Of a stretch of 64,000 bases of DNA, positions 32,888 to 41,404 are shown in pieces. Location: contig DATAZE010000060.1 of the NCBI GenBank assembly GCA_036272195.1, positions 31,446-95,445 on the forward strand, given 5' to 3'. Positions within the stretch are counted from its first letter, which is position 1; each line of letters begins with the position of its first letter. The translations under genes and the position numbers were made by a program. The notes under the pieces were generated by a model. It did not search any database and was not told where the DNA came from. It saw only the letters and a list, made by a program, of their open reading frames with translations. Source of the stretch: DASXHY01 sp036272195 (GTDB lineage: Bacteria; Verrucomicrobiota; Verrucomicrobiia; Limisphaerales; DASXHY01).

Positions 32888-34750
32888 ATGAAAATCAAAA
32901 ACACGGTTGTTCCCGTCATCCTTCTGGCGGGCATTTTTGTCCTGTCGTTTGCCGGCGTCTTGCCGGCGAAAGAAAACGAACTCACGATAAAAAGTCCGGA
33001 CGGAAAAATTGCCGTGGCAGTGAGCGCGGGCGAGCATTTGAGTTATGCGGTGAATTTTCACGGCCAACGCGTTCTCGAGAAATCGGAATTGGGAATCACT
33101 GTGGACAGCCATGACCTGGGCCAGAACGTGGAATTCTCCGGCAAGGCGGAGAGACACGTCATCAACGAGCAATACCGCACGCGCGGGCTGCACGACATCG
33201 CCGTGAATCATTGCAACGTCATTGTCATCGGTTTGACCAGCGACAGCACCCAATGGCAGCTCGAAGTGCGGGTGTTCAACGATGGCGTTGCCTGCCAGTA
33301 TCGCGTGTCCGGCAGCGGGTCGCGGCATATCGATGGCGAAAGTACCGAATGGACTGTGCCGGTGGGCTCGACTCTTTGGCGTCAGGACGAAAACAATTCA
33401 TCCTACGAATCGAAGTTTTATCCGGATATCGTCGGCCAATTGCCCAAGGGCATGAAGCTGATGGCGCCGGCGACGTTGAAATTCCCCGGCGACGCCGGTT
33501 ACGGAATGATGACCGAGGCGAATCTCATTTCGTATAGTGACATGGCCTTGCAGGCGGCGGGAGCCAGCAGTTTCAAGGCGTTGTTTCATTACGATGCTGA
33601 TGGGTGGGATCAGAACGGGGAAATTGTTTCGCCCTGGCGCGTGACGGTTTTGGCGCAGGATTTGAACACGCTGGTGAACAGCGACATTATAAAAAATCTC
33701 TGCCCTCCGGCGGCGCCGGAACTGGCGAACGCCGACTGGATCAAGCCGGGACGTTCCATCTGGCATTGGCTCACGGGCGGGTCGCCCAAATTGGAGGAAC
33801 AGAATTCGTGGATCGATGGCACCAAACAAATGGGCTATGAATATTATTTGGTGGATGACGGCTGGCGCGATTGGAACGGCGGCGGAGACAATGCGTGGAA
33901 CGCGATGCGGGGCGTGGTTGATTACGCCAAAAGCCAGGGTGTGAAGATTTGGGTGTGGGTGCATTCCAAATATGTTTTCAAGCCGGATGAGCGTGTGGCT
34001 TATTTTAAACGAGCCAGGGAATTGGGCATCGTGGGATTGAAAATTGATTTCCCGCATCCCGCCAACTCGGCCTGGGTGCAATGGTATGATGACACGCTGC
34101 GCGACGCGGCGGCGGTGGGGCTGATGATTGACATCCACGGTGCGGTGAAACCGACGGGCCGCGAGCGGACCTGGCCGAACGAGATGACTCGCGAGGCGAT
34201 CAGTGGCCGCGAGCAGGGGAAGAATCCGTCCGTCCACGACACCACGCTACCGTTCGTCCGCTACGTGCAAGGCCCGGCGGATTACACGCCGACGCTATTT
34301 ATTCCGAAACGGCTGGATGGCTCGTCCTTCGCGCATGAGCTGGCGATGCCGATTGTATTCACCTCGCCCTTTTTATGCATGGGTGATAGTCCCAAGCATT
34401 ATCTGGAAAGCGATGCGGCGGATGTTTTGAAGGCGCTGCCGTCGTTGTGGGATAAAACCATCGTCTTGCCGGAAAGCGAAATCGGACAATTGGCCGCTTA
34501 CGCGCGCCGGCACGGCGACCAATGGTTTGTGGGCATGATTAATGGCACGACGCCGCGGCGGGAAACGGTGTCGCTCAACTTTTTAGGCAAGGGGAATTAT
34601 AAGTTGATCGAACTGGCCGACAGCCCGGATCGCAATGACGCATTTGTGCGGTCGGAGCGCATCGTCACCAGCAAGGATTCGGTGGTAATGCCCTTGCGGA
34701 AAGACGGCGGGTACGTCGCGTGGCTGGTGCCGGAAGGCTCCGGCAAATAG
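32888..34750 (+). CDS. GH97 glycoside hydrolase
   Basis: This is a 620-residue secreted enzyme with signal peptide VVPVILLAGIFVLSFAGVLPA. The N-terminal GH97 beta-sandwich (ELTIKSPDGKIAVAVSAGEH; WQLEVRVFNDGVACQYRV) is followed by the barrel, with IWHWLTGGSP and MGYEYYLVDDGWRDWNG. The catalytic area has VGLKIDFPHPA (D387) and TWPNEMTREAISGREQGK (E432). An Asp at the first position fits the retaining, alpha-galactosidase-type branch, while inverting SusB-type alpha-glucosidases use Glu residues as base; this comparison is by pattern only. Calcium-dependent activity on terminal alpha-linked glucose or galactose is expected. It is probably co-transcribed with GH125 and convergent with the esterase gene, 43 bp away. 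Confidence 0.92.
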   Translation: MKIKNTVVPVILLAGIFVLSFAGVLPAKENELTIKSPDGKIAVAVSAGEHLSYAVNFHGQRVLEKSELGITVDSHDLGQNVEFSGKAERHVINEQYRTRGLHDIAVNHCNVIVIGLTSDSTQWQLEVRVFNDGVACQYRVSGSGSRHIDGESTEWTVPVGSTLWRQDENNSSYESKFYPDIVGQLPKGMKLMAPATLKFPGDAGYGMMTEANLISYSDMALQAAGASSFKALFHYDADGWDQNGEIVSPWRVTVLAQDLNTLVNSDIIKNLCPPAAPELANADWIKPGRSIWHWLTGGSPKLEEQNSWIDGTKQMGYEYYLVDDGWRDWNGGGDNAWNAMRGVVDYAKSQGVKIWVWVHSKYVFKPDERVAYFKRARELGIVGLKIDFPHPANSAWVQWYDDTLRDAAAVGLMIDIHGAVKPTGRERTWPNEMTREAISGREQGKNPSVHDTTLPFVRYVQGPADYTPTLFIPKRLDGSSFAHELAMPIVFTSPFLCMGDSPKHYLESDAADVLKALPSLWDKTIVLPESEIGQLAAYARRHGDQWFVGMINGTTPRRETVSLNFLGKGNYKLIELADSPDRNDAFVRSERIVTSKDSVVMPLRKDGGYVAWLVPEGSGK

Positions 34751-34793
34751 AGCGAGGCCTCTCTCAACGAGGGCAACGTCCGCCAGACTGGAT

Positions 34794-36305
34794 TTACTTT
34801 GCGGCTGGTTTTTCCGTCGTGAACGGCTCCGCCGGCAAACCGGCTTTGTTGCAAAAATTGGGCTGAGCGACTTCGCGCCAGGCAAACCGGACGGCTTCTG
34901 GCTTTTCGACATCAGTGGAGGAAAGTTCCAGGGTGTCGCCCACGATTTTGATGTCGGCGTCGACAAATTTTCCGTCCTGGCCGGCGATGCCAAACCAGGT
35001 CAAAGGCTGGCCGTCGCGGCTGATTAATCCGCCGTCCGCGTTATCAAAGGTAAGGGTGGCTTTGTTGCCTTCGATTTTCATTTGTTTGAAAACCGGACCG
35101 GAGGCGACCACGTCTTTTTCGCCGTAAGTTTTGTTGCGCGCGAGCAGCGCCAGGCGGTGGCCGACATTTTCCTTGTCGCGGGGATGGATGTCATCAAGGT
35201 CGTCCACGAGGTCGGTGGTCACGACCATGCCGGTGTTCTTGATCGTCCGGGCGGCGCGCGATTGAATCGTCCAGAACTCGGGCAATCGCTCAGGCGAAGA
35301 AGTCGCCTTGTCACGGCCGTTGTATCGGTAAGGCGCAATCTGGACGAAATAGAACGGAAAATTGCCTTCGTCCCAAATCTTGCGCCAGCCGCCAATCAGG
35401 GCGGCCATTTTCTCCGCATAAGTCAGATAATCGGTTTCATTCGCGGCGCCAGATAAATTGGATTCACCCTGGTACCACAATGCGCCGCGAATGGCGAAGC
35501 CGACCATCGGCGCGATCATGGCGTTATAGATTGCCATGGGAGTCGTGGGGTGGACGGCGGTGGATTTCGCCACGGGAATTCCGAGCTTCACGAGTGAAGG
35601 AACGGAATCAAACCCGGCCTTCGGCGTCCAGGGCTCGATGCGCGTTCCGCCCCAGGATGATTCGATGAGGCCGACCGGGACGTTGAGATTGGTCTGGATT
35701 TCGCGGCCAAAAAAATACGCGGCGGCGGAAAAGCTGATGGTTTGCAAGGCATTTGAATCGCACAGACGCCAGGCATCGATTTTCTTGAAGTCGCTCAACG
35801 GCTCGTGGGCGAGGGTCTGTTCGACTTTGAAGAGGCGAATGGCGGGGAAGTTTGCCGCCGCCAGTTCCTGCGTCGAGTTGAAGCACGGTTTCCACCAGGG
35901 CCGGCCATCAATCGGTTTTTCCATGTTCGATTGCCCGGAACAAAGCCAGACTTCGCCGACCAAAATGTTGGTGAATACTTTTGTGCCGCCGGATTCAATG
36001 ACGAGCGATTGCGGAGTGAAGGATGCGGTGAGCTTGCCAAGTTTCACGCGCCACACACCCTGCCGATCGGCATGGGTGGATTTTGATTGGCCGGCGAATT
36101 TGACGGTCACTTTCGCGCCCGGCGCGCTCCAACCCCAGACCGGCACGGGTTGTTGTTGCTGCAACACCATGTTGTCGGCAAAGATGGCGGGCAGTTTCAA
36201 GGAATCGGAAGCAGGCGTCACAGTGGAGTCGGCAGCGAATACCGCTTGAGAAAAGGCGAGAACTGTCAGGGCCAATAATTTCGATGCGGGAGCGGGAATC
36301 TTCAT
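34794..36305 (-). CDS. Sialate O-acetylesterase-like SGNH esterase, secreted
   Basis: This is a 503-residue protein. The start at 36305 gives the signal peptide KLLALTVLAFSQAVFAAD; the upstream extension lacks this character. An N-terminal beta domain (ADNMVLQQQQPVPVWGWSAP) comes before the esterase core, which has block I VGEVWLCSGQSNMEKP (nucleophile S126), GALWYQGESNLSGA, and block V DLDDIHPRDKEN (D371 and H374 of the triad). Members remove O-acetyl groups from sialic acids or plant and microbial polysaccharides, clearing the way for glycosidases. A GGTTACAA box in inverted orientation lies 111 bp upstream (36416-36423), in the region shared with a divergent GH92 gene. Confidence 0.88.
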   Translation of the reverse strand: MKIPAPASKLLALTVLAFSQAVFAADSTVTPASDSLKLPAIFADNMVLQQQQPVPVWGWSAPGAKVTVKFAGQSKSTHADRQGVWRVKLGKLTASFTPQSLVIESGGTKVFTNILVGEVWLCSGQSNMEKPIDGRPWWKPCFNSTQELAAANFPAIRLFKVEQTLAHEPLSDFKKIDAWRLCDSNALQTISFSAAAYFFGREIQTNLNVPVGLIESSWGGTRIEPWTPKAGFDSVPSLVKLGIPVAKSTAVHPTTPMAIYNAMIAPMVGFAIRGALWYQGESNLSGAANETDYLTYAEKMAALIGGWRKIWDEGNFPFYFVQIAPYRYNGRDKATSSPERLPEFWTIQSRAARTIKNTGMVVTTDLVDDLDDIHPRDKENVGHRLALLARNKTYGEKDVVASGPVFKQMKIEGNKATLTFDNADGGLISRDGQPLTWFGIAGQDGKFVDADIKIVGDTLELSSTDVEKPEAVRFAWREVAQPNFCNKAGLPAEPFTTEKPAAK

Positions 36306-36697
36306 AGTTCGATTGAAATTGGGGGTGCCTATTTTAAGTAAAGCACGGCTGAGAGCAGAGTTTCGTCTGGTCACGCCGTTTTTGAGACATGAAAAATGTG
36401 ACTTTTGTTGTGAAATTGTAACCTCAGGTGGACTTTGGCATTGGACTAGACTAATTGACTTTTTCATGTGCCGCCCGCCGTTCGCCCGAGTTCCATTTTC
36501 ATCATGGAAAAACTTAAGGGCACCAATGAACAGGCATTTGCGAGCGGTGTCGAACGAATAATGCTAAATCGTTCGTAAAGCGGCTCACTTCAACCATCAT
36601 GGACAGCATCGTTACCGCGGAACCTTCGAGTGATATGATTAATATATTTCGTAGCCGCCGACGTCCGGAGTCTCCAACCTTCTCGTGCGGAAATAGT
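36306..36697. promoter_or_regulatory. Divergent promoter region with an inverted GGTTACAA box
   Basis: The 392-bp spacer between the esterase and the first GH92 gene contains TTGTAACC at 36416-36423, the exact complement of GGTTACAA. No other clear signal was found. An in-frame extension of the GH92 frame back to 36599 falls here but does not look coding. Confidence 0.55.
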
Positions 36698-39004
36698 ATG
36701 AGCCTCCTGACGTCGGCTGTTACAAGGCTTATGGTTCCACTGCTCCTGCTTGGCGCTCTCGCGAGCGGCGCGGTTTTTGGAAAGACGCCGGTGGAATACG
36801 CCAATCCACTGGTGGGCACGGCGTCGTTGGACGATCCGAAGTTGCTTGGGAACGCACCGCCGCCGGGCGAGGAGGCTTATTCGGGGTTTACGTTTCCGGG
36901 CCCGGGATTGCCGCATCGCAACATTTTGCTCGGCCCGATCAACAAGGATTTGACGGAGGCGGCGGGCAATCACGGCATCATTTATCCTTACATCCATTCG
37001 CGCCCCACGATGCTTGGCTTTTCGGCGCCTGCGCCCGGACTGACCATTATGCCGGTGGTGGGTAGTTGGACGGTGCCGCCGGACCGCAGCTATGCTTCGC
37101 CGTACGACAAATCTTCCGAGAAGGCGTCGCCCGGATATTATAGTGTGTTTTTTCCCGACAGCGGCATTCGCACCGAGTTGACCACCACCGAACGCACGGC
37201 GTATTACCGATTCACCTTTCCTGAAACCGAGCGGGGCTTCGTGCTGATGGACCTGGGGGCGTCGGAGAACTCGATTGAAATTGTTGATGACCATACCGTT
37301 CGCGGGCGCAGCACCGGCGGTCGCGGTCGCAGAGATTTTGGCGGGCGTGTTTTCGTGGCGGTGTTTTCGAAACCGTTTAAGGCCTTCGGTACCTTCCGGC
37401 AAAACCCGCCGCAACTCGAGGGCGGGCGCGTCCGGCGGGATGACGCCACGCATCCGGGTTCGCGGTCTGAATCCGGCAGCTACGCGGGGTCTTATCTCCA
37501 ATTCGCCACGACAGCAGGCGAGCAAGTGGTCGTTCGCGTTGCATCGGGCCGTACCGCGGAAGCGGCGCAAGAACAACTGACGGCGGAGGCCGGCAATTTC
37601 GATGACGTCCATCACCACGCGGAAGAGTTGTGGAGTCAGAAGCTTAATTTGATCGAGGTCGAAGGCGGCACGGAAAAGGAGCGGATGCTCTTTTACTCCA
37701 CGCTTTATAATTCGCTGATGACGCCGTGGTTGATTACGAAAAAAGGCGAGCCGGTTCGCGGGCAGGAAGGCGCGGTCGCCGAATATGATCGCTATAGCCC
37801 GATGGCATTCTGGGATACGGGCCGCAACCAGACGGTGCTGCTGACGTTGCTGGAGCCGGACGTAAAGACGAACATCCTCCGCACGCACCTGGAGATGGCG
37901 CGCGAATCCGGCTGGATGCATACGTCCTTTTACGGCGACCATGCCGTACTCACGTATCTGGGCGATTGGGAGCGCGGATTGCCGTTTGATTACGCTTCGG
38001 TTTATCCATTTCTGCGCAAAAACGCCCTGGACCCGGCGGGGCCGCGCGGCAATCTCGCCGAATACGAGGCCAAAGGTTGGGTGCATGATATCTTCATGGA
38101 GCATCCGAGTCCGCCGAATGCCAGCGGGAATGCCGGCGTGGACAAAACGCTGGAATATAGCTGGGATGATTACGCGGTGGCTCAATTCGCCAAAAAGATC
38201 GGCAATGAGGACGATTATAAATTGTTCCTGGCCCGCGCGCAGAATTACACCAATGTGTATGATGCCTCGACTGGTTTCATGCGGGGTCGGAATGAGGATG
38301 GCACCTGGATTTCGCCGTTCGACCCGCGTGAGCCTTATTATAATTACATGATGAAGGAAGCCACCGGCTGGCAAAATTTCTGGCTGGTGCCGCATGATGT
38401 GCAAGGCCTCATCAACCTGGTGGGCGGACGTGAAAATTTCCAAAAGAAGCTCGATGAATTTTTCACCACGCCCTACAACCCCACGGGCATCGCGCGTGAT
38501 GTCACTGGCTTGATCGGTCTCTATTGCCAGGGCAATCAGCCGGACCAGCAATCGGGGTATTATTATGATTACGCCGGGCAACCGTGGAAGACGCAGGAGT
38601 TGATTCGGAAAATCCTGCGCCTGATGTACGGCAGCGATAAATGGGGGGTGGCCTTTCCCGGAATGGATGACCAGGGCTCGACTTCGTCGTGGTATGTCTT
38701 CAGCGCCCTGGGATTTTACCCGGTGGAACCTTCGAGCGGGGCTTACCTCTTCGGCTCGCCGCTTTTTAGTAAAGCGACGATGCACATGGGCAACGGGAAG
38801 GATCTGGTCGTGCAGGCGGATGATAATTCCGAAAAAAATGTCTATATTCAATCCGCCACGTTGAACGGCCAGCCGTGGAACAAGCCGTGGTTCCGTCATG
38901 CGGACATTGCCAACGGCGGAACATTTATATTTAAGATGGGCCCGCAGCCGAATCCGAACTGGGGAAGCGGGCCGGATGCTGCGCCGCCGTCCATGACGCA
39001 TTAA
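36698..39004 (+). CDS. GH92 alpha-mannosidase (divergent member)
   Basis: This is a ~768-residue secreted protein. The ATG at 36698 starts a clean signal peptide (MSLLTSAVTRLMVPLLLLGA, then LASGAVFG). The GH92 pattern runs throughout: VEYANPLVGTA at the mature start, SPGYYSVFFPDSGIRTELTT, MLFYSTLYNSLMTPWL, SYGWMHTS-like ESGWMHTSFYGDH, EYSWDDYAVAQFAKKIG, YYYDYAGQPWKTQELIR and SSWYVFSALGFYPVEPSSGA. The conserved segment that reads GNDDCGQ in the two GH92 proteins downstream is PGMDDQGSTSSW here, and PSPPNASGNAG is inserted. It cleaves alpha-mannosides with calcium; it may differ in linkage from its neighbours. It is followed after a repeat-bearing gap by tdh-kbl and then two more GH92 genes. 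Confidence 0.9.
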   Translation: MSLLTSAVTRLMVPLLLLGALASGAVFGKTPVEYANPLVGTASLDDPKLLGNAPPPGEEAYSGFTFPGPGLPHRNILLGPINKDLTEAAGNHGIIYPYIHSRPTMLGFSAPAPGLTIMPVVGSWTVPPDRSYASPYDKSSEKASPGYYSVFFPDSGIRTELTTTERTAYYRFTFPETERGFVLMDLGASENSIEIVDDHTVRGRSTGGRGRRDFGGRVFVAVFSKPFKAFGTFRQNPPQLEGGRVRRDDATHPGSRSESGSYAGSYLQFATTAGEQVVVRVASGRTAEAAQEQLTAEAGNFDDVHHHAEELWSQKLNLIEVEGGTEKERMLFYSTLYNSLMTPWLITKKGEPVRGQEGAVAEYDRYSPMAFWDTGRNQTVLLTLLEPDVKTNILRTHLEMARESGWMHTSFYGDHAVLTYLGDWERGLPFDYASVYPFLRKNALDPAGPRGNLAEYEAKGWVHDIFMEHPSPPNASGNAGVDKTLEYSWDDYAVAQFAKKIGNEDDYKLFLARAQNYTNVYDASTGFMRGRNEDGTWISPFDPREPYYNYMMKEATGWQNFWLVPHDVQGLINLVGGRENFQKKLDEFFTTPYNPTGIARDVTGLIGLYCQGNQPDQQSGYYYDYAGQPWKTQELIRKILRLMYGSDKWGVAFPGMDDQGSTSSWYVFSALGFYPVEPSSGAYLFGSPLFSKATMHMGNGKDLVVQADDNSEKNVYIQSATLNGQPWNKPWFRHADIANGGTFIFKMGPQPNPNWGSGPDAAPPSMTH

Positions 39005-39028
39005 GCCGAATCCATGCAACCGGAATTC

Positions 39029-39124
39029 AACGCAAAGGCGCAAAGAAGCAGAGGCGCAGAGAGAGGAAAAAGGCTGGATTTCCGGCTTTGGCTTCAGTCC
39101 TTCGCATCTTAGCGTTTTTGCGTT
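39029..39124. repeat. AACGCAAAGGCGCAAAG repeat with inverted partner, copy 2
   Basis: AACGCAAAGGCGCAAAG at 39029-39045 faces a partly complementary arm at 39108-39124 (14 of 17 bases). It is the same family as the motif at 1466-1483. It fills most of the gap between the first GH92 gene and tdh. Confidence 0.55.
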
Positions 39125-39168
39125 AAAACATTCTGAATAATTACGATTAAGCGGTCGACAAAATAACG

Positions 39169-40194
39169 ATGAAAGCTTTGGTTAAGTCAAAATCCGAACC
39201 GGGATTGTGGCTGGAAGATGTTCCGGAACCGCAAATTGGAATCAATGACGTTTTGATTCGCGTGGACCGGACGGGGATTTGCGGGACGGACGTGCATATT
39301 TACAAGTGGGATGAATGGGCCCGAAAGACCATCCCGGTGCCGCTGGTCGTGGGCCATGAATTCGTTGGCGAAATCGTGGAGGTCGGTTCCAATGTTAAAG
39401 ATTTTTTTCCCGGCCAGGTGGTGAGCGGGGAGGGGCACGTGGTGTGCGGGCATTGCCGGAATTGTCTCGCCGGGCGGCGGCATCTGTGCGCCGATACCAA
39501 GGGCGTGGGAGTGAATCGGGCGGGCGCATTTGCCGAATATATTTCGCTGCCGATGTCGAATGTGTGGGTGCATTCCGCGGGGATAGACCGCGACGTGGCG
39601 TCCATTTTCGATCCGTTTGGCAATGCGGTGCATACGGCGCTGTCATTTCCGCTGCTGGGTGAGGACGTGTTGATTACGGGCGCGGGGCCAATCGGCATTA
39701 TGGGCGCAGCGGTGGCGCGGCATGCGGGAGCGCGTTATGTCGTGATCACGGATGTGAATGAATACCGGCTCGAGCTGGCGCGCAAAATGGGTGTGACGCT
39801 GGCTGTGGATGTGCGCAAACAAAATTTGAAAGACGTCCAGAAACAGCTTGGCATGGTCGAAGGTTTCGACGTCGGCCTCGAAATGTCCGGCAACGTCTCC
39901 GCTTTCCACGACATGCTGGCGAACATGAGCCACGGCGGAAAAATCGCGATCCTCGGCATTCCCGAAAAGGAAATGGCCATTGATTGGCGGACGGTCATTT
40001 TTTCGATGCTGACGCTCAAGGGCATTTACGGGCGCGAGATGTATGAGACGTGGTACAAGATGACGGTGATGCTCCAAAGCGGGCTGGATATCCGTCCGGT
40101 CATCACGCATCGGATGCATTACACGGAATTCCAGAAGGGATTCGACGCAATGTTATCGGGCCAATCCGGCAAGGTGATTTTGAATTGGCGCTAA
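39169..40194 (+). CDS. tdh: L-threonine 3-dehydrogenase
   Basis: This 341-residue cytoplasmic enzyme oxidises L-threonine to 2-amino-3-ketobutyrate with NAD+. The catalytic zinc ligands are visible: C38 in TGICGTDVHIY, and H63 and E64 in VVGHEFVGEIVEVGS. The structural zinc site is in CGHCRNCLAGRRHLC, and the Rossmann motif is VLITGAGPIGIMGAA. The length and FDPFGNAVHTALSFPLLGED match Tdh rather than other zinc dehydrogenases. It overlaps the following kbl gene by one base (TAATG), so the two-step threonine-to-glycine route is encoded as one operon. The pair sits between GH92 genes with no evident functional link; amino acid salvage from degraded glycoprotein is one possible reading. Confidence 0.97.
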   Translation: MKALVKSKSEPGLWLEDVPEPQIGINDVLIRVDRTGICGTDVHIYKWDEWARKTIPVPLVVGHEFVGEIVEVGSNVKDFFPGQVVSGEGHVVCGHCRNCLAGRRHLCADTKGVGVNRAGAFAEYISLPMSNVWVHSAGIDRDVASIFDPFGNAVHTALSFPLLGEDVLITGAGPIGIMGAAVARHAGARYVVITDVNEYRLELARKMGVTLAVDVRKQNLKDVQKQLGMVEGFDVGLEMSGNVSAFHDMLANMSHGGKIAILGIPEKEMAIDWRTVIFSMLTLKGIYGREMYETWYKMTVMLQSGLDIRPVITHRMHYTEFQKGFDAMLSGQSGKVILNWR

Positions 40195-41378
40195 TGCAAA
40201 CAGCCTTCCAAAACCACTTGAACGCGCAGCTCGACGGCATCCGCGCCGCGGGCACTTACAAAAACGAGCGCGTCATCATCACGCCGCAGAGCGTGACGAT
40301 CCAGGTGGCGCAGGGAAAGCCGGTGCTGAATTTGTGCGCGAATAATTACCTCGGCCTGGCGCAACATCCGGCCGTGGCGGCGGCGGCGAAGGAGACGATT
40401 GACCAATGGGGTTACGGTCTGGCCAGCGTGCGTTTCATTTGCGGCACGCAGGCGATTCATAAGGAACTGGAAAAGAAACTCAGCGAATTTTTAGGCACGG
40501 AAGACACGATTCTTTATTCGTCGTGTTTCGATGCCAACACCGGTTTGTTCGAGACGTTGCTGGGCGCGGAAGACGCGATCATCTCCGATGAATTAAATCA
40601 CGCGAGCATCATTGACGGCGTGCGGTTGTGCAAGGCCCAGCGGCATCGCTATAAGAACAACGACATGGTGGATCTCGAGGCGAAGTTGAACGACGCGGGG
40701 AACGCGCGTTTCAAGATGATCGCCACCGACGGCGTTTTTTCGATGGACGGTTCGATTGCGAATTTGAAAGCCATTTGCGACCTGGCCGATGAATACGGCG
40801 CGCTGGTGATGGTGGACGATTCTCACGCGGTGGGTTTCATGGGCAAAACGGGGCGCGGTACGCACGAGCATCATCATGTGATGGGCCGCGTGGACGTGCT
40901 TACCGGCACGCTCGGCAAGGCGTTGGGCGGCGCGAGCGGCGGATATGTGAGCGGGCGAAAAGAGATCATTGAATATTTGCGCCAGCGCTCGCGGCCGTAT
41001 CTTTTTTCGAATACACTGGCGCCAGCCATCGTCGGAGCCACCTTGAAGGTGCTGGAGTTGTTGACCGGATCGACCGCGCTGCGCGACAAGCTGGAGACGA
41101 ATGCGAAGTTTTTCCGTGAAGGAATGTCGCAGAGCGGGTTTAATATCCTTCCCGGCACGCATCCGATTTGTCCGGTGATGCTGGGAGACGCGGCGCTGGC
41201 GGGGAAATTTGCGGACGCGATGTTGCGGGAAGGCGTTTATGTGATGGGGTTCTCGTATCCGGTCGTGCCGCAGGGGCAGGCGCGGATTCGCACGCAAATG
41301 TCCGCGGCGCATTCGCGCGAGGATTTGGAAATGGCAATCGCGGCATTTGCCACAGTGAAAAAACAACTCGGCGTTTGA
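40194..41378 (+). CDS. kbl: 2-amino-3-ketobutyrate coenzyme A ligase
   Basis: This 394-residue PLP enzyme cleaves 2-amino-3-ketobutyrate with CoA to glycine and acetyl-CoA. The start at 40194 is fixed by the TAATG overlap with tdh; the longer open frame to 40050 reads through tdh. Diagnostic segments are NLCANNYLGLAQHPAV, YGLASVRFICGTQAIHKELE, ALVMVDDSHAVGFMGKTGRG and the PLP lysine K242 in TGTLGKALGGASGGYVSG. Length matches Kbl of other bacteria. It acts immediately after Tdh, whose product is unstable, so co-translation makes sense. The next gene, a GH92, starts 26 bp later on the same strand. Confidence 0.97.
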   Translation: MQTAFQNHLNAQLDGIRAAGTYKNERVIITPQSVTIQVAQGKPVLNLCANNYLGLAQHPAVAAAAKETIDQWGYGLASVRFICGTQAIHKELEKKLSEFLGTEDTILYSSCFDANTGLFETLLGAEDAIISDELNHASIIDGVRLCKAQRHRYKNNDMVDLEAKLNDAGNARFKMIATDGVFSMDGSIANLKAICDLADEYGALVMVDDSHAVGFMGKTGRGTHEHHHVMGRVDVLTGTLGKALGGASGGYVSGRKEIIEYLRQRSRPYLFSNTLAPAIVGATLKVLELLTGSTALRDKLETNAKFFREGMSQSGFNILPGTHPICPVMLGDAALAGKFADAMLREGVYVMGFSYPVVPQGQARIRTQMSAAHSREDLEMAIAAFATVKKQLGV

Positions 41379-41404
41379 GCAGCCGACGCCGGTCACAAAA
41401 GTTT

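Noticed and set aside
36590..39043. An 817-codon open frame on the minus strand, opposite the first GH92 gene
   Set aside because: It is rich in Arg, His and Ile with no domain, and lies fully antisense to a gene with clear GH92 motifs; long antisense frames are expected in GC-rich genes with this codon use.
41168..41404. Upstream extension of the second GH92 frame
   Set aside because: It overlaps kbl in another frame and lacks signal-peptide character, which appears only at 41405.
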